From the NCBI GenBank assembly GCA_963833955.1, contig CAWHZY010000021.1:372001-436000 (forward strand): DNA of 64,000 bases, given 5' to 3'. The notes beneath the pieces are model-generated. The model made no database searches. It saw only the letters and a program-made list of their open reading frames with translations, and had not been told where the DNA came from. The translations under genes and the position numbers were made by a program. Below are positions 9,401 to 19,300 of this stretch, piece by piece; within the stretch, counting starts at the first letter, position 1; every line of letters begins with the position of its first letter. The stretch comes from Roseiarcus sp963833955. GTDB taxonomy: Bacteria > Pseudomonadota > Alphaproteobacteria > Rhizobiales > Beijerinckiaceae.

Positions 9401-12400
9401 ATGTCCGTCCCGTTTGTTTGCCAAGCTGTCGCGCAACAAATTCCCACTAATCCACCCAATGGTACTGTATTTGATCTGACAAGCGATCTAACTCAATCCC
9501 AAACGGTATCGCTGGCAAACGGAGCTACTCTAACGGTCAACGGGAATGGACATACGCTCACGTTAAGTAATGGTGCCTTTTTTAACTTTCCTCAAAACCC
9601 GGCGGCTGCGACCCTGGTCTTTGGAAATTCAACCACTCAAAATATTACCATAACCGGCGGCAGCAGGAGCAATGGCGGGGCGATCTCCGGCAGCAACGTT
9701 GCTTCGGGGACCTCTATACCCATAACAGGTACCGCAACATTCCTGAACAACACGGCCACAGGCAGTGGCGGCGCCATCGGCTTCCCTAATTTAAACGGCA
9801 CCTTCAGCATCGGGAGCCCCGGATCGACCGTCGTCTTCACCGGTAACACCGCACTGAATGGCGGCGCTATAGACGATGCAAACGCTGCGTTAGCTCTATC
9901 GGGCAACGCTACTTTTTCGGGGAACAGGGCCACATCAGGCAGTGGCGGCGCCATCCACAACACCGGTGGCCAATCTATCATCATCGGCGACAGCAGCGCA
10001 TCGAACGTCACCTTCACCAACAACATGGCTTCACAGAATGGCGGCGCGGTCTTCGCTCAAAACAACTCGATAACCGTAAATGGTAACGTCACGCTCTCGA
10101 ATAACCATGCCATGGGCGGCAATGGCGGCGCCATCGATGAAGCAAGCAACAGCGTCTCGATCGGCAGCGCTGGATCAACCGTCATGATCACCGGCAACAC
10201 AGCCTCAGCCAATGGCGGCGCGATCTTCTCTCAAAACAATTCGATAATCGTAAATGGTGACGACGTCACGCTCTCGAATAACAGAGCCTTGGGCGGCAAT
10301 GGCGGCGCCCTCGATGAAGAAAGCAACAGCGTCTCGATCGGCAGTGCCGGATCAACCGTCATGATCACAGGCAACACGGCCACAGCCAATGGCGGCGCCA
10401 TCAACAGTCGAAACACTGGGGTAACCATAGACGGTGCTGACATCACGCTTCAAGGCAATATGGCGGGAGGAAACGGCGGAGCGGTCTTCGAGAATAGCGG
10501 CTCCGTCTTAATGGGTGACGCCAACGGCGCGACGGTCGAGATCATCGGCAATATCGCCGGCAGCGTCGCTGGATCTAACGGCGGCGCGATCTACGACAAC
10601 AATGGTTCGGTAACCGAAAACGGCAACGTCACGCTGATGAACAACATGGCCCCGTCCGGGAGTGGCGGAGCCATCTACGAGACGAACGGCTCCGTCCTGA
10701 TCAGCATCAGTGGAGGGAACGTCAGCGTCACCGGCAACGCCGCCGGATCAAATGGCGGCGCGATCTACGAGGGTGGTGGCGGCGCCGTCACGATCGGCAA
10801 CAGCGCAGCGAACGTCGGCATCACCAGCAACATGGCCGGTTCTAGCGGCGGTGGGATCTACAGCCAGAACGGGCTCGTGACGATCACCGGCGTTGGGGCC
10901 ACGATAGAAGGCAATGGCGCCACCACAGGGAACGGTGGGGCGGTCTATGCCGGCAACGGGTTCACCCTGAACGCAAACGGCCCCGCCACGATCAGCAGCA
11001 ATGCCGCGGGTGGGTTCGGCGGGGCCATCTATCTCAACTCCAGCAATCTCAACCTGAACGCGACCGGCGGCGACATCGGCCTTTCCGGCAATATGGCGGG
11101 CGGGCAAGGCGGCGCGATCTATCTCAATGGCGGCAACCTCGCGTTGAACGCAGCGGGCGGCAATATCACCTTTTCCGGCAATACCGAGAACAGCGGCGCG
11201 CCCAATGCCATTTACTTCAACAACGCTGGGTCAGCGCCGTCGCAAGCCACGTTCAATGCGTCCGCCGGCCAAAAGATTTCGTTTTTTGATCCGATCGAGA
11301 GTAACGGCGCGAATGGGGTTGTCTCGGTGACGAAAACCGGCCCCGGGACGGTTAGTTTCGACGGCGCCCTAAATCCGAATGTCTCGAACATCTTCGCGCA
11401 AACCACCGTGCAAGAGGGCGTCTTCGAAGTCGCCCACAACGCGATCTACGGCGTGAACGCTCCGAACACCAGTTTCACCGTGAACCCTGGCGCCATTCTC
11501 CAGGGCGGCGTCGCGGGCACGGTGGGGGCCAGTCAGTTCACGTTACAGTCCGGGGCAATGTTCAACATTGCAGGCAATGCGCCGCCATCGGAGGGGTTCA
11601 GCGTCTTTACGATCGACGCCGCCCAGGCCTCGTTCGAGTCGGGCAGCAGGATCTTGTTCAATACGGAGCTGAACGACGCATCGGTGCAACACACTGACCT
11701 TCTCGTGCTCAACCACGCGATCACCGACGCTCCCGGCGGGATAGTTGTGACGAATTTCGGCGGCGCAGGCGGAGTGACGGGCGACCGCGACGGCATCCGA
11801 CTGGTCGAGGCGATCAGCGGCGCCACGACGACGCCCAACAACTTCACTCTTTTGAATGGCGAATTGCGGGCAGGGGCGTTCACCTACGATCTGTTCCGGG
11901 GCGGACTTAACCCCAGTAACTTTTCGAATGACTGGTTCCTGCGCTCGAGCTTCGTCGCCCCACCTATTCCGCCAGAGCCGCCGGTCGTGCCGCCGGTAGT
12001 CCCGCCGGTTTTCCCGCCGGTCGTGCCGCCGGGGCCCCCGATCCTGCCGCCGACGCCGCCGCCGAATCCCCTGCCGCCCGGCGTCGCCTTTCCGATCATC
12101 GGGCCCGAACTCGCAACCTATGGGGTGGTGCAGCCGCTGGCCCGGCAGTTGGGGCTTTCGATCCTCGGCACCCTCGACGACCGGGTCGGCGACACCTACG
12201 AGCCCGACGGTTGCGCCGTTCAGCCCACGCCCGCCGCCGCGCAGACTTCTGCGGTCGACCTGCCGACCAAGAAGCCGGCCGTTGTGCCGACCAGGAAGCC
12301 CGGGCCTGCGCCCTGCCCGCTCTTTTCGCCCTCGGTCTGGGGCCGCTTCTTCGGCCAAACACTTAACAACCACTACAGCGCCTTCGCTGACCCGAGCGCC

Positions 12401-13189
12401 AGCGGCAACATGGGCGGCTTCCAGGGCGGGATCGATCTTCTGCGCGGATCTCTGATCGCCGGCCAGTACGAGCGCGCCGGCCTCTATGGCGCCTATGGCG
12501 ACGTGAACGCCGACGTGAACGGCCTTGTCACCAATCCGGCGGCGACCGCCTATGTCCTCACCCACACTGGATCGATGAACCTCAACTCCTGGTCGGCGGG
12601 CGGCTACTGGACGCATACCGGGCCCGGCGGTTGGTATCTCGACGCCGTGCTGCAAGGGAACATGGTATTACGGCTCGGCCAGCACTCAGTTCGCCAGGTT
12701 TAACACCGACGGAACGGGCTTCATCGGCTCCCTGGAGGGCGGCTATCCATTCTCTTGGCCACAACTCGGGCCGGGGTTCGTGATCGAGCCGCAGGGGCAG
12801 ATCCTATGGCAGAAGGTGTCCTTCCGGCACGACTATGATGGGCTCGGCGATGTCGCGCTCGGGGACACCACCGGGCCGAGCGGGCGCATCGGGCTGCGGA
12901 CCAAATGGACGGTTGTGACTGGCGGGCGGTCAGGTGTGGCAGCCGTATCTCAGGGCCAATCTCTGGCGGGATTGGGGGGCTGAGGCCGACGCCGTCTATT
13001 CAGGCGCGGACATCGTGCCGCTGTTAAGCCAGACCGACCATGCTGGAGCTTGGCGGCGGCCTGACAGGACGGATCAACGCCAATGTCTCCGTCTTCGCCA
13101 ACGTCGACTATGAATTCGGGGTCGGCGCTGCCGAGAACGAGAAACGAAACGGCGTTCGAGGCGCGTTTGGCGCAAGATACACTTGGTGA
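9401..13189 (+). pseudogene. Pmp-like repeat autotransporter, beta-barrel end frameshifted
   Basis: A type V secreted surface protein of about 1,260 residues. The signal region is the hydrophobic stretch before VCQAVAQQ; ATG 9401 is within it, so the true start is probably a little upstream. The passenger (about 9650-11200) holds some sixteen GGA[ILV] motifs alternating with [F/I/L]xxNxA motifs, giving a beta-helix like chlamydial Pmp proteins. A stalk region follows, then a proline-rich linker (about 11950-12090, PPVVPPVVPPV type) and a C-terminal autotransporter barrel beginning VWGRFFGQTLNNHYSAF. The barrel is interrupted near 12659, 12934 and 13036. Reading through gives a C-terminus GVRGAFGARYTW ending in aromatic Trp, as expected for outer-membrane insertion. 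Adhesion is likely but not shown. Confidence 0.8.
10037..10390 (+). repeat. Two near-identical 174-177 bp tandem units in passenger
   Basis: Units starting at 10037 and 10211, with a partial third at 10388, share long near-identical DNA. An example is the agcaacagcgtctcgatcgg block and the gtcatgatcac block that follows it. The period of 58-59 codons contains two GGA motifs and two xxN motifs. High DNA identity compared with the rest of the passenger indicates recent duplication and possible copy-number variation. Confidence 0.8.
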
Positions 13190-13501
13190 CGTGTCCTTTG
13201 GCGACTTCGGTCTACCCGTTTGGTTTGGCGACGATGTATCGAGAGGCTATAGGCCGCTTGCGCCCACGCCCAAAGCTTTTCGATGATTTCCGGCGGCATC
13301 CGGTGCGGATAAGAAGAACGCGGCACCAGGCCAAGGCGCCCGGCCGCGTCGCAGTCAAGGTCCGTCAGGCTGGATTGCTGATTTGCCAGTGGGGATTACT
13401 TTCCAAACCGGCCATCGCCAGCCATAGCTTCCAGCCGCCGTCGAGAACGGATCTCACCGAGTGAACTGGACCCCATTCGTGGGACCACGGGACGTTGGAT
13501 T
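13190..13501. other. No intact gene; possible transposon debris
   Basis: Between the autotransporter stop and the IS3 element. A minus-strand frame (13326-13220) reads PRSSYPHRMPPEIIEKLWAW, which has the look of a protein fragment but matches nothing I can name. The motif ctggacccc at 13466-13474 has an inverted partner at 16459-16467 beyond the two insertion sequences. Confidence 0.35.
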
Positions 13502-13537
13502 TAAGGTGTGATTTCGCCTGCCGTTGTCCTTCAAGAA

Positions 13538-14477
13538 TCAAGCCGCTTCTTGCTGCTTCTGCTGTGGGTATGTGGGCGACGCGTTTGCGTTGTCCAAGCG
13601 AAGCGGCATATCCACAGCCCTCGCCGCCGCCTCGATTTTGTCCATGCCGGCGCGCCACACCGCCATCGGCATCTGGTTGTTCATCGCCTGGTGCGGGCGC
13701 CGAAAATTGTAAAAGGTCATCCAGGAACCGATGCCGGCCCGCGCCTCGCGGGCGTCGGCATAAGCTTTCAGATGCACTTCTTCATACTTGATCGAGCGCC
13801 ACAGCCGTTCGATGAAAATGTTGTCCATGAAGCGGCCGCGTCCGTCCATCGAAATCGCGACGCCGGTCGCCGCGAGCTTGCCGGCGAAAGCCTCGGCGGT
13901 GAATGTGGAGCCCTGATCGGTATTGAAAATCCGCGGCGTTCCGAACCGAAGGAGCGCCTCCTCCAGCGCCGCTGCGCAGAAGCTCGCATCGTTGGTGTTC
14001 GACAGCCGCCACGCCAGAACCGCTCGGCTGGCCCAGTCGATGATCGCCACCAGATAGAGGAAGCCGCATGCCATCGGGATGAAGGTCACGTCGGCCGCCC
14101 ACACGTGGTTCGGCTCGACAATCTTCAGGCCGCGCAGCAGGTAGGGGTATATCTTGTGCCCGGGCGCGGGCTTGCTCGTGCCGGGGCGCGGAACCAGCGC
14201 CTCGATCCCCATCACCCGCATCAGCCGCCGCACCCGCTTGCGGTTGACCCCGACGGCCTTCCTTGTTGAGTTCGAAGGTCATTCGCCGCGAGCCGTAGAA
14301 CGGAAGTTCGAGATGCAGTTCGTCGATGCGGCGCGTCCCCGCCAGATCGTCCGCCCCGGCGACGGGCTTGGCGCGGTAGATCCCCGAGCGCGCCACGCCC
14401 ACAAGCGCGCATTGGCGGCGCACCGACAGGTCCTTGCCAGACCGTTCGACCATCGCTCTTCGATCGGGCGCGCTCAT
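13538..14477 (-). pseudogene. IS3 family transposase OrfB, frameshifted
   Basis: OrfB with the rve integrase core. Starts at ATG 14477 in an ATGA overlap with orfA and reads through DLSVRRQCALVGVARSGIYRAK (the DNA-binding segment before the core) to TFELNKEG. An extra C near 14257 shifts the frame; the next frame supplies RRLMRVMGIEAL and the DDE catalytic residues in WAADVTFIP, FNTDQGSTF and the Glu of RLWRSIKYEEVHL. It ends with the usual YNFRRPHQAMNNQMP block. Restored length is about 312 residues, normal for OrfB. Confidence 0.85.
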
Positions 14478-14767
14478 CGACCGGGCCTCCTGGCCAAGAA
14501 ATCCCGTTCGACCGTCAGTTGGCCGATCTTGGCGTAAAGCTTGGCCGTCTCGCGTTCGCGCTCTTCCCCGCCATCGCCCGAACCGCTCGCCCCTCGCGCG
14601 AACAGGCTCGCGACGTTGTCGAGAACCTGCTTCTTCCAGGCATAAATCTGGTTCGGATGCACCCCGTGCCGCTTCGCCAGTTCCGGAACCGTCGCATCCT
14701 CGCGCAGCGCCTCAAGCGCAATCTTCGCCTTGAACGGCGCATCAAACTTCTTGCGTGACTTCGTCAT
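14474..14767 (-). CDS. IS3 family transposase OrfA
   Basis: A 97-residue protein starting MTKSRKKFDAPFKAKIALEAL with a helix-turn-helix (TVPELAKRHGVHPNQIYAWKKQ) that binds the element's ends, followed by a leucine-zipper-like helix (AKLYAKIGQLTVERDFL). It is the regulatory and binding half of the IS3 transposase. Its stop overlaps the orfB start by 4 nt. In active IS3 elements a fused OrfAB is made by frameshifting near here; I see no obvious A6G-type slip site at the junction. Confidence 0.85.
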   Translation of the reverse strand: MTKSRKKFDAPFKAKIALEALREDATVPELAKRHGVHPNQIYAWKKQVLDNVASLFARGASGSGDGGEERERETAKLYAKIGQLTVERDFLARRPGR

Positions 14768-14833
14768 TCCTCGCTCCGTCGGTTGCGACAGAACAGGACA
14801 TTTCACACCTTAGCCGATGGTCCTAGCCCTTCC

Positions 14834-16443
14834 TATTCACGACGATCTTCGATTTGGTGCCTACGCGGCTTTTGGGACCTCGGGGCGCACGGGTTCGTTC
14901 GGCTTTTTCACCGCCTGACGAGCGATACTTTTGCGAACGCGTTGGAGGGATGACGAGGGGCGGAGGGGCTCCTTGCCCCGCCGTTCAGGGTCCGAGCGGG
15001 GCGAGGGCTCCGGGCAGGCCGCGGAAGAGGTCGGCCTGCGGGCAGCCGGCGGCGAAAGCGAGACGGACGCGGCTTGCGGTTTCGATGACGCGGGCGGCGA
15101 TCTTGATCAGCCGCAGGCGCAAGGTCGAGAACTCGGCGTTGGCGAGATCGCGCGGTTTCGGGATGGCGTCGCGAACGGTGAGCATGAGCCAGTAAGCCGC
15201 CGTGTGCAGCGCGAGGCGGACCTGATTTGCGATCGCGGAACGACAGGAGGTTCGATCGGAAGCGAGCTGCGTCTTGTGCAGCTTGATGAGGTTCTCGGCC
15301 TGCCCGCGCGCGCAATAGAGGGCGGCGTAAATCCATTCCGCCGCGCCGTATTCGACGTTGGTGACGACGAAACGGGTGTCGAGCCCGAGCGGAGTGGCTT
15401 CGATGCGGGCGACGGCGCGCCGCTCGCGGCTCCAGGATTTGGCCTTGTGGCGCGTTTCGGCGTAGCCGCGCACGACGGGCTTGTTCGACAAAGCGCGCTC
15501 GGTGCGCACCGCGTCCGCCGCCTCGTCGATTTTCTTCGCCAGCGGCTTCGAACCGGGCAGCCCGAAGACGTAATCGATGTGGTTGGCCTCGCACCATTCC
15601 ATCGCCTCGGGCCGGGCATAGTGGCCGTCGCCCCGGAAGGTGATGCGCGTCCTGGTCCAGCGTTGGCGGATATGGCGCACGAGCCGGCGCAGATGGGCGC
15701 GCACCTCGACACCCGACGGGGTCTTGCCGGAGCGCAGCACGACCGCGACGGGACGCGAGCGCTCGGTGTCGTAGACATGGATCGGCAGGAAGCAGCGCTC
15801 GTCGTAATGGGCGTTGAAGAGCGAGAGCTGCTGATGCCCGTGTACGACATCGCAGGTGTCGTCGATATCGAGAATGACAGACGCGGGCTCCCGTTCATAG
15901 GAGGCGATCCATTGATCGACCAGCGCCCACGTGAGCCGGATCGCATCCTTCAGCGAAGGCGCGTTCTCCAACCGCGACAGCGTCGGCTGCGAACACAGGT
16001 TCGCGCCCGTGTCTGGCAGCCGCCCGCAAGCGAGTTTGAAAGCGGGATCAGCGCGCAAAGCGTCGAGATCGTCGGCATCTTCATATCCGCAGGCGATCGC
16101 CAAGATGCGGGCGCGAACCATGTCCGCCAGCGTGTGCGTGATGCGCAGCGGGTCGCGGCGATCGGGAAAGCACCGCGCCAATCTTTCCGCGATCCCCAAC
16201 CGACGCTCGGCCATCGAAAGCAGCATCACGCCGCCATCCGAAGTCAGTCGCCCGCCATCAAAAGCGGCTGCGACCGGTTTGCGGCCAACGGCTGGAAATG
16301 AGAACGGCAGCAGATTAGAGTTGGTCATGGCGAGCGGGTGCTGGGGCGCGAGGCGAAACGGATCGGTGTAAGCAACCAAATCCTACGCCAAATCAGACCC
16401 TTACGCCACGCTCGCCAGCCTCAAAAACGACCCCTCGTGAATA
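14834..16443 (-). mobile_element. IS1380-family insertion sequence
   Basis: A 1.6-kb element with one intact transposase on the minus strand. Candidate ends are ctattcacga (14833-14842) and tcgtgaataa (16435-16444), which match as a short imperfect inverted repeat. It lies only about 20 bp from the IS3 element, so the two were inserted side by side. The intact gene makes this the more recent of the two. Confidence 0.7.
14985..16328 (-). CDS. IS1380 family transposase
   Basis: A 447-residue DDE transposase starting MTNSNLLPFSFPAVGRKPV; the ATG at 16328 is chosen because family members start with this stretch. Catalytic residues visible in order: Asp in LDIDDTCDVVHG, Asp in FRGDGHYARPEAMEW, and Glu in YCARGQAENLIKLHKTQL. 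The region GGRLTSDGGVMLL near the start and the final RLIKIAARVIE are typical for IS1380 transposases. Full length with no frameshift, unlike the neighbouring IS3 gene, so the element may still move. Confidence 0.9.
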   Translation of the reverse strand: MTNSNLLPFSFPAVGRKPVAAAFDGGRLTSDGGVMLLSMAERRLGIAERLARCFPDRRDPLRITHTLADMVRARILAIACGYEDADDLDALRADPAFKLACGRLPDTGANLCSQPTLSRLENAPSLKDAIRLTWALVDQWIASYEREPASVILDIDDTCDVVHGHQQLSLFNAHYDERCFLPIHVYDTERSRPVAVVLRSGKTPSGVEVRAHLRRLVRHIRQRWTRTRITFRGDGHYARPEAMEWCEANHIDYVFGLPGSKPLAKKIDEAADAVRTERALSNKPVVRGYAETRHKAKSWSRERRAVARIEATPLGLDTRFVVTNVEYGAAEWIYAALYCARGQAENLIKLHKTQLASDRTSCRSAIANQVRLALHTAAYWLMLTVRDAIPKPRDLANAEFSTLRLRLIKIAARVIETASRVRLAFAAGCPQADLFRGLPGALAPLGP

Positions 16444-16755
16444 AGATGGGTTAAATCCGGGGTCCAGCTCAGTTCTTCATCCCTGAATGCAAAGCGCTGC
16501 GCTTGCCGGGCGCTCGTCCGCGCTAAACTTTCAGCAAGCTTGTCTTGCGGTTGCTTTGACGCGAGCTGCTCGATTCTAGCGAAAAAAGTGCGAGAAAAGA
16601 GGCGCTGTTCGAGCGCCGCGGCGTTCAGGCAAGTCACCCGGCCGCAAAGACCGCTTCCGGGTTGGAATTTAACGGTCAAGTTCAGCACCTGACAATGGCG
16701 GCCCTCTATTGCTCGGCTCGGCGCGCCTTCGCGCTGTGACTGAGGCACGGGTGGC
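16444..16755. other. Intergenic stretch, one dubious reading frame
   Basis: Lies between the IS1380 end and the beta-helix gene. A minus-strand frame (16763-16401) reads into the IS end; its middle (LASKQPQDKLAESLARTSARQAQRFAF) is protein-like, so it could be the end of a gene cut by the IS, but I cannot identify it. The upstream region of the beta-helix gene, including any promoter, must lie here. Confidence 0.3.
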
Positions 16756-18729
16756 ATGATCACGGCCGCAGAGATTCAAACGATCCGGAGCAACGATCCG
16801 GGCGCCGTCTTGCCGGGCATCGACACGATGACCGGCAATCCGTATGCCACTTCTTCGCTGCTCGACGTCACGAAAATCAGCCAAAACAACCAGGCGCCCT
16901 ACTATTACTCCCCGTCTGCAAATATCGTGTACGTCACTCAGGCCGGCGCTGTGCTCAGCGGCATAAATTTTGGCAGCGCGACGGTGGTCATCGAGGCCAA
17001 CAATGTCACAGTGAAGGACTGCATATTCACTGACACGACCGGTTTTTGGGGCGTGGCCCAGGAGAGCGGTTTCAGCGGCGCCACAGTGGAGAACTGTACC
17101 TTTACAGGCAGCAAATTACCCACCGAGAAGACCGTCTGGATCACCTCCACTTTGGGCATAACAATCGAGGACAACACGTTTCTGAATTCGCCAGCCGACA
17201 CAATAGCGATTCAGCAAGGCGTCGTTACCGGAAATTACATGTCCGGAGAGGGATATGCGACGGTGGCGCATGGCGACGCGATCTACATTCCGGACACGAC
17301 TGGGCCCGTCACTGTCACCAACAATTTCATTGAAGAGACGCCGAATGCCGGCGCGCAGGGCTATTCCAACAGCGACCTTCGCATTACGACCGAATACGGC
17401 AACACCAGCGATGTGACCGTTTCAGGCAATTATCTGATCGGCGCCGGGTTTGTGTTCTCAGCTGGAACTCCGAACTCCAGTTACACAATGAGCAACGTGT
17501 CGATCACCAACAACGACACCGGATTCGAAGCCTACGGTCAATATTTCCCAGGCACGACCAACTATGCGACCGTGTCCGGGAACGCTGTCGTCGATTTCTC
17601 GAATCCAACCGATTCAGCCCAGGCCTTGGCAGCCTATGCGGCGGCCTTGCCTCCAACGACGAAGGTTATCTCCGAGACCAGCACCGTTTCGGCGACCGCC
17701 ACCGGGTCGGCGCCGACGACGCTCTTAGGCAACGGCCTTGCGGGCGCGGGCCTGGCCGCGGCGGGCTCTGGGGAAACGAATTTCGTTGGCGGTTCCGGCG
17801 TACAACTTCTGTTCGGCGGGCAGGGCGCCAACATTCTGACCTATCTCGCCCTCGGCGACGGCGGCGACGAGGTGTCCGCATTCGATCCGGCGAAGGACGT
17901 GATCGATCTCAGCCGCATCGACGCCGACATCCTCACAGCGGGCGTCCAGAACTTCACCTTCATCGGCTCCGCTCCATTCAGCGGTGGCGCTCAGGTGCGC
18001 TATCAACTCAATCCGACGAACGACACCACCACTGTCCAGGCCGCTCTTGCCGGCGATATCACAGCCGATTTCACGATCACGCTCGAGGGACTGAGACCGC
18101 TCACGGCCGCCAACTTCGCGCTCACGCCAACTCAGTCCTCGACCGATATGGCGAATGGCGCCGCGTTGTCCTTTACGAGAGTGACGACGGCCGCGGGCGC
18201 GCCGACTGAATACGCGTATTCCAACGTCCAGGGGACGGCCTATACTTCGTACGAATCGTTCTACGGCGCAAGTTACGAAGACCTTGCGGCGGATGACCTG
18301 AACCTGAGTGCGAACGCAAACGAACTCGTCCTCTACGACCCCAGTCAGACGGTGACCAGAGGCGGCGGCAGCGAAACCCTGCAGGTGGGGACGGGCAGCG
18401 ATCCGCTTGCCTACCATGCCGTCGAGACCATCGACGCGACCACCAGCGGCGGCGAGCAATTCATTTTCAGCGCGGGCTTCGGCACGGAAACGATCAACGG
18501 CTATAACGCCTCGGGCGCAAGTCCGGATTCAATCCAGCTGGCGAAATCCGCTTTCTCCTATCTAACCGCCGGCATGACACCGGCCGAGGACCTGGCGGCC
18601 GTCATGTCCCAGGCCACCCGAACCTCGTCCGGCCTGACGATCAACAACTCGCACGGCGACAGCCTCACGCTTACGGGCGTGACCCCCTCGATGGTCGCTG
18701 TCAACCCCGCCATGTTGCAATTCACCTAA
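16756..18729 (+). CDS. Secreted right-handed beta-helix protein with RTX-like C-terminus
   Basis: A 657-residue acidic, Lys/Cys-poor protein without an N-terminal signal peptide. Residues about 50-290 form a parallel beta-helix: turns such as VTVKDCIFTD, ATVENCTFTG, ITIEDNTFLNS, VTVTNNFIEE and VSITNND recur every 20-25 residues. From about 340 there is a serralysin/hemolysin-type region with GGSGVQLLFGGQGANILTYL and VSAFDPAKDVIDLSRID, the pattern of proteins exported by type I secretion. A second such region (FSAGFGTETINGY) is at the C-terminus. It may act on or bind surface polysaccharide; no catalytic residues can be named. No type I exporter is seen nearby. It is followed by a rhamnosyltransferase-like gene. 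Confidence 0.7.
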   Translation: MITAAEIQTIRSNDPGAVLPGIDTMTGNPYATSSLLDVTKISQNNQAPYYYSPSANIVYVTQAGAVLSGINFGSATVVIEANNVTVKDCIFTDTTGFWGVAQESGFSGATVENCTFTGSKLPTEKTVWITSTLGITIEDNTFLNSPADTIAIQQGVVTGNYMSGEGYATVAHGDAIYIPDTTGPVTVTNNFIEETPNAGAQGYSNSDLRITTEYGNTSDVTVSGNYLIGAGFVFSAGTPNSSYTMSNVSITNNDTGFEAYGQYFPGTTNYATVSGNAVVDFSNPTDSAQALAAYAAALPPTTKVISETSTVSATATGSAPTTLLGNGLAGAGLAAAGSGETNFVGGSGVQLLFGGQGANILTYLALGDGGDEVSAFDPAKDVIDLSRIDADILTAGVQNFTFIGSAPFSGGAQVRYQLNPTNDTTTVQAALAGDITADFTITLEGLRPLTAANFALTPTQSSTDMANGAALSFTRVTTAAGAPTEYAYSNVQGTAYTSYESFYGASYEDLAADDLNLSANANELVLYDPSQTVTRGGGSETLQVGTGSDPLAYHAVETIDATTSGGEQFIFSAGFGTETINGYNASGASPDSIQLAKSAFSYLTAGMTPAEDLAAVMSQATRTSSGLTINNSHGDSLTLTGVTPSMVAVNPAMLQFT

Positions 18730-19300
18730 ACCCCGCGCCGGCTTATCGCGCGTTCGCCCCCCACGATTACGCGCGCGCGGCGAGGCAAACCTTCTGCACG
18801 GCTGGCCGGCCGTGAAGATGGCGATCGATCTGGCAAGTTTCTTCTGCTTCGACGTCGCGCTCAAAAAGATGGCCGGGAGCGGGCAGGTGTAAACCAAGCA
18901 ATCACACAAAATCTGTGCAAATCCAGTTTATGAATAAATTCGCCAAGAATCCGCATTCTGCATTCGGATCCAATTGAACGTAATGACATAGTACATATTG
19001 AATTGGCTGGATAACTCTCTGGTCGGTTTCGGGTGACGAACGTGAGATGCACAAGTCCAAAATATAAAATATCTTCGAGTTATCTTTCATTGCTCTGGCC
19101 AGGAGTTGAATTGACTTAGAGTAAGGCGCCTTATAAGGTAGCGTGCGGGTGTTTCCTTAAGTGGCCCGAAGCTTGCTTGTTCAATAAGCTCAAGCTGCTT
19201 GCGCAATGAGACATCCCCCAGGTCGCAGCCAAACAACTCAAGCGATGCCCCGCGGTCGCCATCTTCGCCAGACGCGGCAAAAAAATTTGAGAGAACTTGG
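18730..19300. other. 570-bp intergenic region, AT-richer
   Basis: No open frame with family-like content. The part 18890-19200 is noticeably AT-richer than its surroundings and probably carries the promoter of the glycosyltransferase gene. I see no RNA gene or long palindrome. A frame open from 19199 runs into the glycosyltransferase but its first 34 codons look non-coding. Confidence 0.35.

Larger units (their letters stand above)
13502..14812 (-). mobile_element. IS3-family insertion sequence
   Basis: A 1.3-kb element with two overlapping minus-strand frames, orfA and orfB. The terminal 10 bp taaggtgtga (13502-13511) and tcacacctta (14803-14812) are exact inverted repeats. No clear target duplication is visible at the flanks. 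The orfB frame is broken, so this copy is probably inactive by itself. I do not assign an IS3 subgroup. Confidence 0.8.

Noticed and set aside
10037..10390. Possible CRISPR array
   Set aside because: The repeats are 174-177 bp, in frame, and code for GGA/xxN protein motifs; there are no short regular repeats with unique spacers.
13108..13326. Minus-strand frame with HRMPPEIIEKLWAWA as an IS gene end
   Set aside because: Overlaps the end of the autotransporter barrel and is too short to assign to any transposase family.
16401..16763. 120-codon minus-strand frame beside IS1380
   Set aside because: Part looks protein-like, but it runs into the IS end, has no identifiable family and no clear start; kept only as a remark.
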